Translations under genes and position numbers: made by a program
Shown: one piece after another, positions 1 to 8,604 of the stretch
Layout: every line of letters begins with the position of its first letter
Position numbering within the stretch: position 1 is the first letter of the stretch
Assembly: GCA_016702545.1 (NCBI GenBank)
Contig: JADJDT010000044.1
Coordinates: 124,001-188,000 of the forward strand
Reading direction: 5' to 3'
Length of the DNA stretch: 64,000 nt
From: Pseudomonadota bacterium
Lineage (GTDB): Bacteria; Myxococcota_A; Polyangia; GCA-2747355
Notes under the pieces: model-generated
The model's database searches: none
Seen by the model: only the letters and a program-made list of their open reading frames with translations
What the model was told of the DNA's origin: nothing

Positions 1-140
1 TCTCGCCCTGCGGGCTCGTTCTTCGGCACTTGATGGGCCGAAGTGCGGCTGTGCTCCGGTGCTCACGTACCAGCCCGTACGTTCCGCTCCGGTGCTCGGC
101 GCGCCTTGCGCTCGGGCGGCTCGCGACATTTCCCGACAGG
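1..140. repeat. Intergenic repeat with hairpins at window start
   Basis: Non-coding stretch downstream of the PLP enzyme. It holds a hairpin CTTCGGC/GCCGAAG near 20-45, an inverted repeat CGTAC...GTACG near 66-81 flanked by two copies of GCTCCGGTGCTC, and a distal ~38-base segment (about 95-135) whose reverse complement closely matches 2357-2400. It therefore looks like a member of a dispersed repeat family rather than a gene. The left boundary is outside the window. Confidence 0.5.
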
Positions 141-187
141 CTCCTGGCGGACCCTCACCCGCGCGCCGGGTCTCCGTGCCGCAGCGG

Positions 188-1276
188 TCAGGGCGTCCAG
201 AGCGACCTGGCGACGAGGCCCGGTCGTGGCGCCAGTGCCCGGAGGAGCCGCGCCAGCGGCCTGGAATTATGCGTGTTGACGAAGAGCACGGGCCCGCGGA
301 CCCGTCCCGCGGCGGGGAGCCCCGGGCCGAAGAGCCCCTCGCGCTCCCAGAGGGCGGCCAGCGCCTTGCCGGTGTAGGTGGGCTCGAGCCGCAGGCCCTC
401 GTGGTCGCGCGCCAGGAGACAGGCGTGCAAGGCCTCGGGGGTGGGTACGCCGTAGCCCGGCCCGGCGTAACGGTGGTCGATCCGGAGGGGGGCCGCCCTG
501 GGCACCGGCCGCCCGTGCCGCGCCAGCAGCAGGCGGGTCCGCTCGACCAGGGCCTGGACCAGCGCCTCGTTGCAGAGGGGCGCTTCGACCACGCGCACGC
601 CCACCAACAGGCTGCGCAGCCCCGCGATCGCCGTGCCGAGGGCGAGCCCGGCGAGGGTGCCGCCGGTGCCCAGCGCGACGACGATCAGCGCCGGCTCGGG
701 CAGCAGCCCGGCGGCCACCTGGGCGCCGAGCTCGACGCCAGCGGCGACGTAGCCCAGGGTCCCCAAGGGCGACGAGCCGCCCGGCCCAATCAGATACTCG
801 CGGCGCTCGAGGTGCAGGTGCGCGCGGGCCAAGGCCAGGGCCACCCCGAGCCGATCGCGGCACGCTTGCAGCGCGGTGCCCAGTCGCCAGGTCAGCTCGA
901 GGCAGCGCCGTGCCCCGAGGGACGGCGGTTGCGGGAAGACCACCGCGCGGCAGCCGAGGCCCAGCTGTCGGGCGTACCAGGCGGTGGTCGCGACGTGGTG
1001 CGATCCCACGCCGCCGGCCGTGACGATCGTCGTCGCGCCGGCCTCGCGGGCGGCGCCGAGCAGTAGCTCGAGCTTGCGCACCTTGTTGCCACCGAGCGCC
1101 GGGCCGCTCTCGTCCTCGCGCTTGACCCACAGCTCGAGGCCGAGCCGATCGCTCAAGGCGGGCAGGGGGTGGACGCGGGTCGGCCAGACCCCGAGGCGCA
1201 CGCGCGGCAGCGCCGGCAGCGCACCCTGCTCCCACGGATCGCCGGCGCCGGCCCCCAGGGGCCGGGCCGCGTTCAT
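188..1276 (-). CDS. PLP-dependent D-cysteine desulfhydrase / ACC deaminase family protein
   Basis: A 362-residue fold-type II PLP enzyme of the family that contains D-cysteine desulfhydrase and 1-aminocyclopropane-1-carboxylate deaminase. The N-terminal third carries the family signature KREDESGPALGGNKVRKLE (about 52-70), in which K65 is the expected Schiff-base lysine, followed by a GGVGSHH substrate/PLP loop and a glycine-rich LGTGGT phosphate-binding loop. Length fits the family. The start ATG overlaps the stop of the upstream phosphatase as ATGA, so the two are translationally coupled. Substrate cannot be decided from sequence alone; a cytoplasmic amino-acid desulfhydrase or deaminase role is likely. 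The link to the phosphatase has no obvious metabolic logic. Confidence 0.85.
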   Translation of the reverse strand: MNAARPLGAGAGDPWEQGALPALPRVRLGVWPTRVHPLPALSDRLGLELWVKREDESGPALGGNKVRKLELLLGAAREAGATTIVTAGGVGSHHVATTAWYARQLGLGCRAVVFPQPPSLGARRCLELTWRLGTALQACRDRLGVALALARAHLHLERREYLIGPGGSSPLGTLGYVAAGVELGAQVAAGLLPEPALIVVALGTGGTLAGLALGTAIAGLRSLLVGVRVVEAPLCNEALVQALVERTRLLLARHGRPVPRAAPLRIDHRYAGPGYGVPTPEALHACLLARDHEGLRLEPTYTGKALAALWEREGLFGPGLPAAGRVRGPVLFVNTHNSRPLARLLRALAPRPGLVARSLWTP

Positions 1277-2109
1277 ACGCCGGGAACCGCGCTCGTGCGG
1301 CGCTGCGCCGCCGTGGGCGTGGCCGCCAGCGCGTCGACGACCAGCACCGTGATGTTGTCGCGGCCACCGCGGTCATTGGCCAGCTCGACCAGCGAGTGCG
1401 CCGCGTCCCGCGCCGCCGCGAGCGCCAGCAGCGAGCCAACCTCGTCGTCGTGCACCTGGCCGTGCAGGCCGTCGGAGCACAGCAGGTAGCGGTCGCCGGG
1501 CTGCGCGTCGCAGACGAGGGTGTCGACCTGGACGTAGTCGCGGTGGCCGACCGCGCGGGTGATGACGTTCTTCCCCGCGGACTGGCGCGCCTCTTGTGGC
1601 GAGAGCAGGCCGTGCTTGAGTCGGTAGTTGAAGAGCGTGTGATCCTCGGTGAGCTGCGCGGTCTGCTCGCCGCGCCGACGATAGACGCGACTGTCGCCCA
1701 CCTGCGCGATGATCGCCAAGCCCTCGACCACCAACAGCGCGCTCATCGTGGTGCTCATGCCATGGTGCGTCGGATCGAGCTCGGCCATGCCGAAGACCAT
1801 GTAGCCAGCCGATTGCACCGCGCTCTCGAGCAATCGCCGCACGGCGGCGATCTCGTCGCGCCCGGCGTGGCGGCGCAGCGCCTCGATACAGGCGGAGGCG
1901 TCGCGGACGTAGCCGTGGACCTCCTCTACCGACTGCGCGCTGGCGATTTCGCCCTTGGCGTGGCCGCCGACCCCGTCCGCCACGATGAACAGCCCTAGCT
2001 CGTCGTCGCTGAGGAAGCTGTCCTCGTTGACGGGCCGCCTTTTGCCGATATCCGAGACGCCGTACGAACGCAGCAGCATCAGCTCATCGCCTTCGCCGAC
2101 CTTCGCCAC
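1273..2109 (-). CDS. PP2C-family Ser/Thr protein phosphatase
   Basis: A 278-residue Stp/PrpC-like metal-dependent phosphatase that would remove phosphate from Ser/Thr on proteins in the cytoplasm. All metal-binding signatures are visible: NED with D30, ADGVGGH with D45, GDSR (139-141), SDG with D213 and GGRDN with D251. There is no membrane segment. The frame opens with GTG at 2109; an in-frame ATG at 2079, just before RSYGVSD, is an equally plausible start. The stop overlaps the next gene's ATG. It is a natural partner for the Ser/Thr kinases in this window, although none is in the same operon. Confidence 0.93.
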   Translation of the reverse strand: MAKVGEGDELMLLRSYGVSDIGKRRPVNEDSFLSDDELGLFIVADGVGGHAKGEIASAQSVEEVHGYVRDASACIEALRRHAGRDEIAAVRRLLESAVQSAGYMVFGMAELDPTHHGMSTTMSALLVVEGLAIIAQVGDSRVYRRRGEQTAQLTEDHTLFNYRLKHGLLSPQEARQSAGKNVITRAVGHRDYVQVDTLVCDAQPGDRYLLCSDGLHGQVHDDEVGSLLALAAARDAAHSLVELANDRGGRDNITVLVVDALAATPTAAQRRTSAVPGV

Positions 2110-2179
2110 TTGACCGCACAGCGCGAGATTCTACAGACTCGCCCGGCGTCAAGCTAGGAGCCCGTCGAGGAATGATAAA

Positions 2180-2351
2180 CGTTCACGGGGGTATGTCCCA
2201 TACCCCCGCCACGAAAAAGGCGTGGCTTTTCGGGGCCCCACCCCCAAGTCCGGCGCACAACCAGAGGTGCGCCGCGCGAGCGCTTGGTCGCGCTCGCGTG
2301 CAGGGGATCTAGACTCCGTCAGTGACAGCAGCGCATTGAGAGCCGTGAACG
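2180..2351 (+). repeat. Structured ~172-bp dispersed repeat, copy A
   Basis: Bounded by the inverted repeat cGTTCACGG (2180) and CCGTGAACG (2343). Inside are a hairpin GGGGGTATG/CATACCCCC, a second CGAAAAaG...CTTTTCG hairpin and a GCGAGCGC/GCGCTCGC hairpin. A second copy lies at 34383-34553 in the opposite orientation. It could be a MITE-like element or a structured RNA-encoding repeat. It sits between the divergent PP2C and STAS-like genes, and its right end supplies the GTG that may start the downstream frame. Confidence 0.75.
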
Positions 2352-3214
2352 CTCACGAGGAATGTGGCGAGCCGCCCGAGCGCGAGGCGCGGCGCTCGGG
2401 GCAGCAGAGGGCTTCGTTGGAGCAAGCGATCGCGATCGAGGCGCTGCGCGTGGCGCTCGCTGCCGACCGGTCCGCGCTGGTCGAGCGCTGGCTCGAGGCG
2501 GCGGCCGCGCGCTCTTGGCACCTGCGCACCGCCCCGGCGTGCCGCGTCGAGCTCCGCGCACACTGCGCCGCTGTGCTCGACGCCTTGGCCGAGGGCCTGG
2601 CGCAGGCCTCGTCGCTGGCGACGGGCGCGGCAGCGCTGCGGGAGCCGCTTCAGCGCCTGTCGTTCGTCGCGGGCTGGATCGCGGGCCAGCCCTGGCCGAT
2701 CGGCGCGGTGGTGGCGCTGGCGCAGGCCCTGCGCGAGGTGCTGTCGCTTCCCAGCGCGCTGGCCGACGATCTGGTGCTGGTAGTCACGGAGGCCTACAGC
2801 TGTGGGCTGCGCGACCAGGCCCTGGCGCGTCGCCGGGAGCTGCTGATGAAGAGCCAGGTGGTCTGCCTGTTGCGCCCGTCGCTCGTGGCGCTCTGGCTGG
2901 TGGGCGATCCCGACCACGCGGCGCTGGACGACGCGTTGGGCCGCTGGCTGATGCTCGCCGTGATCCACGATGCCGGGCACCTGCTGCTCGAGCTGTCGGC
3001 GGCCTGCGATCCGGCGACGGTGCTCGAGGGTGCGCTGCGGCGCCTGGCCGAGCAGCCCGAGCCACTGGTTGGGCGCCAGCTCTGGGTCGTGGCGCCAGAA
3101 GCCCGGCGCTGGCTCGCTGGCTGTGCCGCGGCGCAGGGCCTGCCGATCACCGTGGCCGAGAGCGTGGCGGAGGCGCTCACGGGAGCAGAGTCGGGCGGCG
3201 ACGCGCGGTCCTGA
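2345..3214 (+). CDS. STAS-like (RsbR-type?) regulatory protein
   Basis: About 290 residues, not firmly recognised. The N-terminal ~180 residues are Ala/Leu-rich and predicted all-helical. The C-terminal ~100 (from SQVVCLLRPSLVALWLVGD) alternate strand and helix in the manner of a STAS/SpoIIAA domain. That layout, helical sensor plus STAS, is seen in RsbR stress-signalling proteins, which pair with kinases and PP2C phosphatases; a PP2C gene is divergent next door. The frame stays open upstream to 2222, but that part lies inside the dispersed repeat, so I use GTG 2345; a TTG near 2417 is another option. Function is an inference. Confidence 0.5.
   Translation: MNAHEECGEPPEREARRSGQQRASLEQAIAIEALRVALAADRSALVERWLEAAAARSWHLRTAPACRVELRAHCAAVLDALAEGLAQASSLATGAAALREPLQRLSFVAGWIAGQPWPIGAVVALAQALREVLSLPSALADDLVLVVTEAYSCGLRDQALARRRELLMKSQVVCLLRPSLVALWLVGDPDHAALDDALGRWLMLAVIHDAGHLLLELSAACDPATVLEGALRRLAEQPEPLVGRQLWVVAPEARRWLAGCAAAQGLPITVAESVAEALTGAESGGDARS
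2357..2400. repeat. Short segment shared with 95-135 (inverted)
   Basis: The stretch reading AATGTGGCGAGCCGCCCGAG and following bases matches the reverse complement of about 95-135 with a few substitutions. It abuts structured repeat copy A and overlaps the first codons of the STAS-like frame, which makes that protein's true N-terminus doubtful. Confidence 0.5.
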
Positions 3215-3226
3215 GTCGCAGCCCCT

Positions 3227-3262
3227 CGGCGCTCGCCTCGCCGCTCGCCTCGCCGCTCCGCG
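3227..3262. repeat. 12-bp tandem repeat, three units
   Basis: Three 12-base units resembling CGCCGCTCGCCT begin 12 bases after the TGA of the STAS-like gene. The last unit is diverged. There is no coding potential; it belongs to the group of short tandem arrays seen at gene 3' ends in this window. Confidence 0.5.
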
Positions 3263-3352
3263 GGAGGGCGAGCCTCACGGGCCCCCGCCTACGCTGGCGC
3301 GATGGCTTGCCGACCATCCTGCACCCACCATCCTGCGGGTTCTCACCGGTCG

Positions 3353-5659
3353 ATGAGGCGTGATAGCATCGCCGCCGTGGCGCAGCCCGAGACCTTCGAG
3401 CCGATCCAGTTCGGTCGCTATCGCTTAGAGCAGCGGTTGGCTGTCGGCGGCATGGCCGAGATTTTCCGCGCGCGCAGCTTCGGCGCCCATGGCTTCGAGA
3501 AGACGCTGGTGATCAAACGCATCCTCCCCGACCTGGGGCGGGACCGCGAGTTCGTCGCCATGTTCATCGAGGAGGCGCGGATCATGACGCGCCTCAATCA
3601 CCCCAAGATCGTCCAGGTCCACGACTTCGGCGAGGTCAACGGGCACTACTACATCGCGATGGAGTACGTCTCGGGCATGGACCTGCTCGAGTTGCTGCGC
3701 GCCTGCGCGCGGCGGCGTGTGCGGCCGACGACGGCGATCGCGGTGCACATCATGGCCGAGGTGCTCGATGCGCTCGATTTCGCGCACTCACTCTGCGACG
3801 AGGCCGCGCAGCGGCTGGGCGTCGTGCACAGCGACGTCTCGCCCTCCAATATCTTCATCTCCGAACTCGGTGAGGTGAAGCTCGGCGACTTCGGCATCGC
3901 GCGGGCCCACGGCAGCGGCCGGCGCTCCGAGACCGGGGCCCTCCGCGGCAAGTACGGCTACATGTCGCCCGAGCAGGTCTCCGGGCAACCGATCGACGGC
4001 CGAGCCGACGTCTTCGCGGCTGGCATCGTGCTGTGCGAGCTGTTGATGATCCGGCGCTTGTTCATCGCCAAGCACGACCTCGAGGTGCTGTTGCAGGTGC
4101 GCGACGCACGACTCGATCGCCTCTATCAGTTCGGCAGCCGCATTCCGGGCGACCTGATGACGATCATCGAGTCGGCCCTGGCCCGCCAGCCGGCGCTGCG
4201 CTACCAGTCGGCGGGCGTGTTTCGTGACGCGCTGCACCGCTACCTGTTCGAGAACCGCCGCATGGTGCGCTCGGCCGACGTGCGGCGCTTCATGCTCCGC
4301 TTGCTCGACGAGCGACCCTTGGTCGAGCGGCCCGACACCTGGGACCGGCTGGCCGCCGTCGGCGGACCGGGGCTGCCGCCCTTGGCCAGCGAGGTCGACG
4401 AGCCACCGTTGATGTCGATGGTCACCGATCCGCGTCCCCACGACGAGCTCGACCGCGAGGCCACCACCCCGCCGATCCCGACGATGCGGACCGCGGAGGC
4501 GCCGGCCGAGATCCAGGCGCAGCTGAGGGATGAGATGCAGGGCGCTGAGGAGCCGCCGGCGGTGTCGGCCGCGGGGCGGCGCCGCGGAGCGCCACCTTCG
4601 CTCGAGCTCTTGCAGGCGGAAGTGGGGCCGGAGCCGGCGGCGGCCGTCGTTGGCCGCAAGCGCCGCATCGCGCTCGCGCCACCGCCCACGCCGATCCCGG
4701 TCCCGCAGGGCCTGCCGCAGACGGGCGAGGAGCCACGGCTCGGCACCGAGCACGCGTTGGCCGCGGCGCCCGAGCTCGCCGTCGATGGCTCGACCAACCT
4801 GGACTTCAGGACCGCCAGCTCGGTGGAGCGACCCGCCGCCGATCAGGCCGGGCAGGTCGCGCCGCGGGTCGCTTCCTCGCAACGCGCCGAGGAGGTCGCT
4901 GCCACGCGCGTTGCGGCCGCCGCCGGCGCACGACCGCCGGTGCAGGCGGACCCCGACCTCAAGGGCGATTTGCAGCAGCAAAGCATCTTCCGCCTGCTCT
5001 TCGAGCTCGCCTGTGCCGAGGACAGCGGTTTGCTGGTGCTGCAGCGTGGGCAGGCGACCAAGGAGATCTACCTCGCCGACGGTCATCCGCACTACGTCAG
5101 CTCCAATCAGGCCGAGGAGCTCTTCGGGCAGTATCTGGTCAAGCGCGGCGTGCTCTCGGCCGGCGAGCTATCGATGGCGTTGGCGATGCTGCCGCACTTC
5201 GATGGCCGGTTGGGGGACACCTTGGTAGCGCTCAAGTTGATGCGCCCGATGCAGGTCATTCGCCATCTGACCTTCCAGGTGCGCGAGAAGCTGCTCAACG
5301 CCTTTGCCTGGGACAGCGGCAGCTTCGCCTACTTCCGCGATGCACAGTGCCTGCACGAGTCAGCGCCGCTCGGCCTCGACGCCTACGAGATGCTGGGAGC
5401 CGGGGCCCAGCGCGTCGATCGCCAGCTGGTCCAGGATCGCCTCGAGAAGCACCTCGATCGCTATCTCCAGCTATTGGCGCCGGCGCGGGTTCCGCCCGAG
5501 GTGTTTCGGCTCGGGGAGCAGCCGCGGCGAGCGGGCGAGCGGCTCAATGGGCAGGTCACGCTGCGGCAGCTGCTCGGGCGCTTCGACGATCCTGCCGAGC
5601 AGGAGGCCTTCGAGCGGGTGGTGTTCTTGCTGCTCGAGACCGGGTTGCTCACGGTATAA
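3353..5659 (+). CDS. Ser/Thr protein kinase with C-terminal DUF4388 domain
   Basis: About 768 residues. An N-terminal eukaryotic-like kinase domain (about 20-300) has a glycine-loop LAVGGMAEIF, the ATP lysine K55 in LVIKRI, a catalytic loop HSDVSPSN (H159, D161) and DFG with D179. The loop is non-RD: Ser replaces the usual Arg. A Pro/Ala-rich linker (about 330-530) leads to a DUF4388 domain (from LKGDLQQQSIFRLLFELA, about 535-650), common in deltaproteobacterial signalling proteins. No membrane segment, so it is probably cytoplasmic. The frame opens at 3302; ATG 3353 or GTG 3377 (preceded by GAGG) are likelier starts. It ends 29 bases before glgB on the same strand, suggesting co-transcription. 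Confidence 0.9.
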   Translation: MRRDSIAAVAQPETFEPIQFGRYRLEQRLAVGGMAEIFRARSFGAHGFEKTLVIKRILPDLGRDREFVAMFIEEARIMTRLNHPKIVQVHDFGEVNGHYYIAMEYVSGMDLLELLRACARRRVRPTTAIAVHIMAEVLDALDFAHSLCDEAAQRLGVVHSDVSPSNIFISELGEVKLGDFGIARAHGSGRRSETGALRGKYGYMSPEQVSGQPIDGRADVFAAGIVLCELLMIRRLFIAKHDLEVLLQVRDARLDRLYQFGSRIPGDLMTIIESALARQPALRYQSAGVFRDALHRYLFENRRMVRSADVRRFMLRLLDERPLVERPDTWDRLAAVGGPGLPPLASEVDEPPLMSMVTDPRPHDELDREATTPPIPTMRTAEAPAEIQAQLRDEMQGAEEPPAVSAAGRRRGAPPSLELLQAEVGPEPAAAVVGRKRRIALAPPPTPIPVPQGLPQTGEEPRLGTEHALAAAPELAVDGSTNLDFRTASSVERPAADQAGQVAPRVASSQRAEEVAATRVAAAAGARPPVQADPDLKGDLQQQSIFRLLFELACAEDSGLLVLQRGQATKEIYLADGHPHYVSSNQAEELFGQYLVKRGVLSAGELSMALAMLPHFDGRLGDTLVALKLMRPMQVIRHLTFQVREKLLNAFAWDSGSFAYFRDAQCLHESAPLGLDAYEMLGAGAQRVDRQLVQDRLEKHLDRYLQLLAPARVPPEVFRLGEQPRRAGERLNGQVTLRQLLGRFDDPAEQEAFERVVFLLLETGLLTV

Positions 5660-5688
5660 CGGCGTCGCAGCGACGACGAGGCGAGGTC

Positions 5689-7973
5689 ATGCAGACGACA
5701 GGCGTCCAGCACTCATTGGAAGGCGATCCGCAGGCAGTGCAGCGGCTCGTGCGCGCCGAGACCAGCGATCCGCACGCGCTGCTGGGCGTGCATCGACTGC
5801 AGTGGCAGGGAGCCGAAGGGCTGGTGGTGCGCGCCTTCGCCCCCGCGGCGCGCGGTGCGCGCTTGCACGTGGTGGGCAGCGAGCCGCAGCCGATGCAGCA
5901 GGTGCACGACGGTGGGCTCTTCGCCTGCTTCCTCCCCGACGCGACGCTGCCGCTCCGTTACGAGATCGCGTGGGAGCTGGCCGACGGCAGCACACCGCCT
6001 GGCGCGGATCCCTACGGCTTCGCGTCGACGCTGGGCGAGCTCGACCTGCACCTGTTCGGGGAGGGGACGCATTACCGGCTGTATGAGCGGCTCGGGGCCC
6101 ACCCGCGTAGCATCGACGGGGTGGCCGGCACGTCCTTCGCCGTCTGGGCGCCCAACGCCGTGCGCGTCAGCGTGGTCGGGACCTTCAACGGCTGGGATGG
6201 GCGCCGGCACCCGATGCGGCGCTTGGGGGCTTCGGGCGTCTGGGAGTTGTTCCTGCCGGGCGTGGGCGTCGGCGAGATCTGCAAGTACGAGCCAAGCTGC
6301 GCGATGGTCAGCTGCGGCTCAAGACCGATCCTATGGCCTTCGCGATGGAGCTGCGGCCGAAGAGCGCGTCGGTGGTCCAGGGACTCGGCAACTTCGCCTG
6401 GCACGACGAGGACTGGATCCGTGCGCGGGCGGTCGGCGATCCGCGGCAGAAGCCGATGGCGATCTACGAGGTGCATCTCGGCTCCTGGATGCGCGCGTCC
6501 GAGGGCGACGGCGGGTGGCTGAGCTATCGCGAGTTGGCGCCGCGCCTGATCGAGCACTGCAAGGCCCACGGCTTCACGCACCTCGAGCTGCTGCCGATCG
6601 CCGAGCACGCCTTCGACCTCTCGTGGGGCTATCAGACCACCGGTTACTTCGCGCCGACGGCGCGCTACGGCGCGCCCGATGATCTGCGGTACTTCATCGA
6701 TCTCTGCCATCAGCACGGCCTCGGGGTGTTGTTGGATTGGGTCCCGGCGCACTTCCCCAAGGACGACTATGCGCTGCGCTGGTTCGACGGCACGGCGCTC
6801 TACGAGCACGCCGACCCCCGCGAAGGCGAGCACCGCGACTGGGGCACGCTGATCTTCAACTACGGGCGCCACGAGGTGCGGGCCTTCCTGCTGGCCAACG
6901 CGCTCTATTGGCTCGATCAGTTCCACTTCGATGGGCTACGCGTCGACGCGGTGGCCTCGATGATCTACCGCGACTACAGTCGACCGCATGGCGAGTGGAT
7001 CCCCAACCAGTACGGGGGGCGGGAGAACCTGGAGGCCATCGCGCTGCTGCAGGAACTCAACCGCCAGGTCTACAGTGCGTTCCCCGGCGTGCTCACCATC
7101 GCCGAGGAGTCCACGGCCTGGGGCGGGGTCACGGCGCCGACCTATCTGGGCGGGTTGGGCTTCGGCTTCAAGTGGAACATGGGGTGGATGCACGACACGC
7201 TGCATTACTTCACGAAGGATCCGGTCCACCGCAAGTACCACCACAACGATCTGACCTTCAGCATGCTCTACGCGTGGACGGAGAACTTCATACTGCCGCT
7301 GTCCCACGACGAGGTGGTGCACGGCAAGCGGGCGCTGCTCTCCAAGATGCCAGGCGACGACTGGCGCAAGGCCGCCGGGCTGCGCCAGCTTCTCGCTTAC
7401 CTCTATGCGCACCCCGGCAAGAAGCTGTTGTTCATGGGGGCGGAGTTCGGCCAGTGGTCCGAATGGCGGCACGACGCCAGCCTGGATTGGCAGTTGCTGG
7501 CGGAGCCGCGGCATAGCGGCATTCAGCGGCTCGTGCAGCAGCTCGGCCAGCTCTATCTCGGGCATGATGCGCTGTGGGCCTGGGACCACGAGCCCCGCGG
7601 CTTCCAGTGGATCGACTGCACCGATTCCGAGCAGTCGGTGATCTCCTTCCTGCGCCGTGGCCCCCAGGGCGAGCTGGTGTGCGTCTTCAACCTCACGCCG
7701 CTGCCACGGCGGAACTACCGCATCGGTGTGCCGGCCGCGGGCGACTACCTCGAGCTCGTCAACAGCGACGCCGAGGGCTTTGGCGGCAGTAACCTGGGTA
7801 ACTGCGGGCGGGTGGTCAGCCAGCCGATTCCCAGCCACGGGATGGAGCAATCGCTGGCGCTGACCCTGCCCCCTCTGGGCGCCTTGATCTTCACGCGCGA
7901 GGCGATCCGTCCCACGGGCGATGCGGTGTTGGTACCGGAGTCCGTGGCGGGCGAACCGGAACCGCAGCCCTGA
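5689..7973 (+). CDS. glgB: 1,4-alpha-glucan branching enzyme GlgB, interrupted by one frameshift
   Basis: Glycogen branching enzyme: cuts an alpha-1,4 chain and rejoins it as an alpha-1,6 branch. ATG 5689 follows a GAGG site. The first frame encodes the N-terminal domain and the CBM48 domain (SFAVWAPNAVRVSVVGTFN) up to GEICKYE, ending near 6291. The rest resumes in another frame at AAG 6294 (KLRDGQLRLKTDPMAFAMEL) and is intact to TGA 7973. Catalytic features are present: GLRVDAVASM (nucleophile Asp), TIAEES (acid Glu) and LSHDEVVHGK. Joined length is about 760 residues, normal for GlgB. Two bases sit between the frames, so one base is missing, or two are extra, at 6290-6293. This is either a real inactivating mutation or a sequence error; a downstream-only product from ATG 6333 would lack CBM48. 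Confidence 0.9.
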
Positions 7974-7995
7974 GGGCTCCAGCGCCCGGCGAGCA

Positions 7996-8117
7996 GCATC
8001 ACCCGGGCAGGGACCCGCATCACCCGGGCAGGGACCCGCATCACCCGGCAGGGACCCGCATCACCCGGCAGGGACCCGCATCACCCGGCAGGGACCCGCA
8101 TCACCCGGCAGGGACCC
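7996..8117. repeat. 20/21-bp tandem array, six units
   Basis: Six head-to-tail units of GCATCACCCGGCAGGGACCC; the first two carry one extra G and are 21 bases. The array fills the gap between convergent glgB and the response-regulator gene. The final unit contains the regulator's stop codon (TCA at 8101-8103, read as TGA on the minus strand) and encodes its last residues. The near-identity of units suggests recent expansion. Confidence 0.9.
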
Positions 8118-8601
8118 GCGGTGAGACGTTGATTACGGCGGTCAGCAGGTCGCACACGTCGAAGGGCTTGTGGAAGTAGGCCGCGGCCCCGAGCCGGCGG
8201 GCCAGCGCCTCGGGCTGCGGGTTGTGGTCGGCGGTGATCAGAATCACCGGCAGGCGGCTCGCGGCGTCGCGCAGGCTGGCCAACACGTCGAGACCGGACA
8301 GACAAGGAATGTGCAGATCCGAAATCAACAGATCGAAGGGATCGTCGCCCGCGGGCCTGTTTGGGCCCTCGGCGTGGCTGCCTGCACGCCCAGCGTGGCT
8401 GCTTGCGCGCGCGCCGTGGCTGCCCGCGAGGTGTTCGAGCAGGGCCGCCCCGTCGCTGACCTCATCGACGCGGTAGCCCTGGCTGCGCAGGGCGACGGCG
8501 AGCAGCAGTCGCAGGTCGTCGTCATCTTCCGCCACGAGCACGCGCCGACCGGCGGCGCGGAGCTGGAGTGCGGCGAGATCGTTGCCGGCGGAGGGCGACA
8601 T
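8101..8601 (-). CDS. Single-domain response regulator (receiver only)
   Basis: A 166-residue CheY-like receiver without an output domain. It has the acidic pair in VLVAEDDDDLR, phospho-acceptor Asp in LLISDLHIP, Thr in ILITAD and Lys in FHKPF. A roughly 28-residue low-complexity insertion rich in Gly, Ser, His and Ala (GSHGARASSHAGRAGSHAEG) lies between alpha-2 and the phospho-acceptor strand, encoded by imperfect repeats of GCGTGGCTGC. The last residues and stop come from the adjacent 20-bp tandem array. It follows another receiver gene with a 3-base gap, so they are likely an operon; the partner kinase is not visible nearby. Confidence 0.85.
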   Translation of the reverse strand: MSPSAGNDLAALQLRAAGRRVLVAEDDDDLRLLLAVALRSQGYRVDEVSDGAALLEHLAGSHGARASSHAGRAGSHAEGPNRPAGDDPFDLLISDLHIPCLSGLDVLASLRDAASRLPVILITADHNPQPEALARRLGAAAYFHKPFDVCDLLTAVINVSPRVPAG

Positions 8602-8604
8602 GGG

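Noticed and set aside
7996..8117. Possible CRISPR array
   Set aside because: Units are directly adjacent with no spacers and no cas genes are near; it is a simple tandem array.
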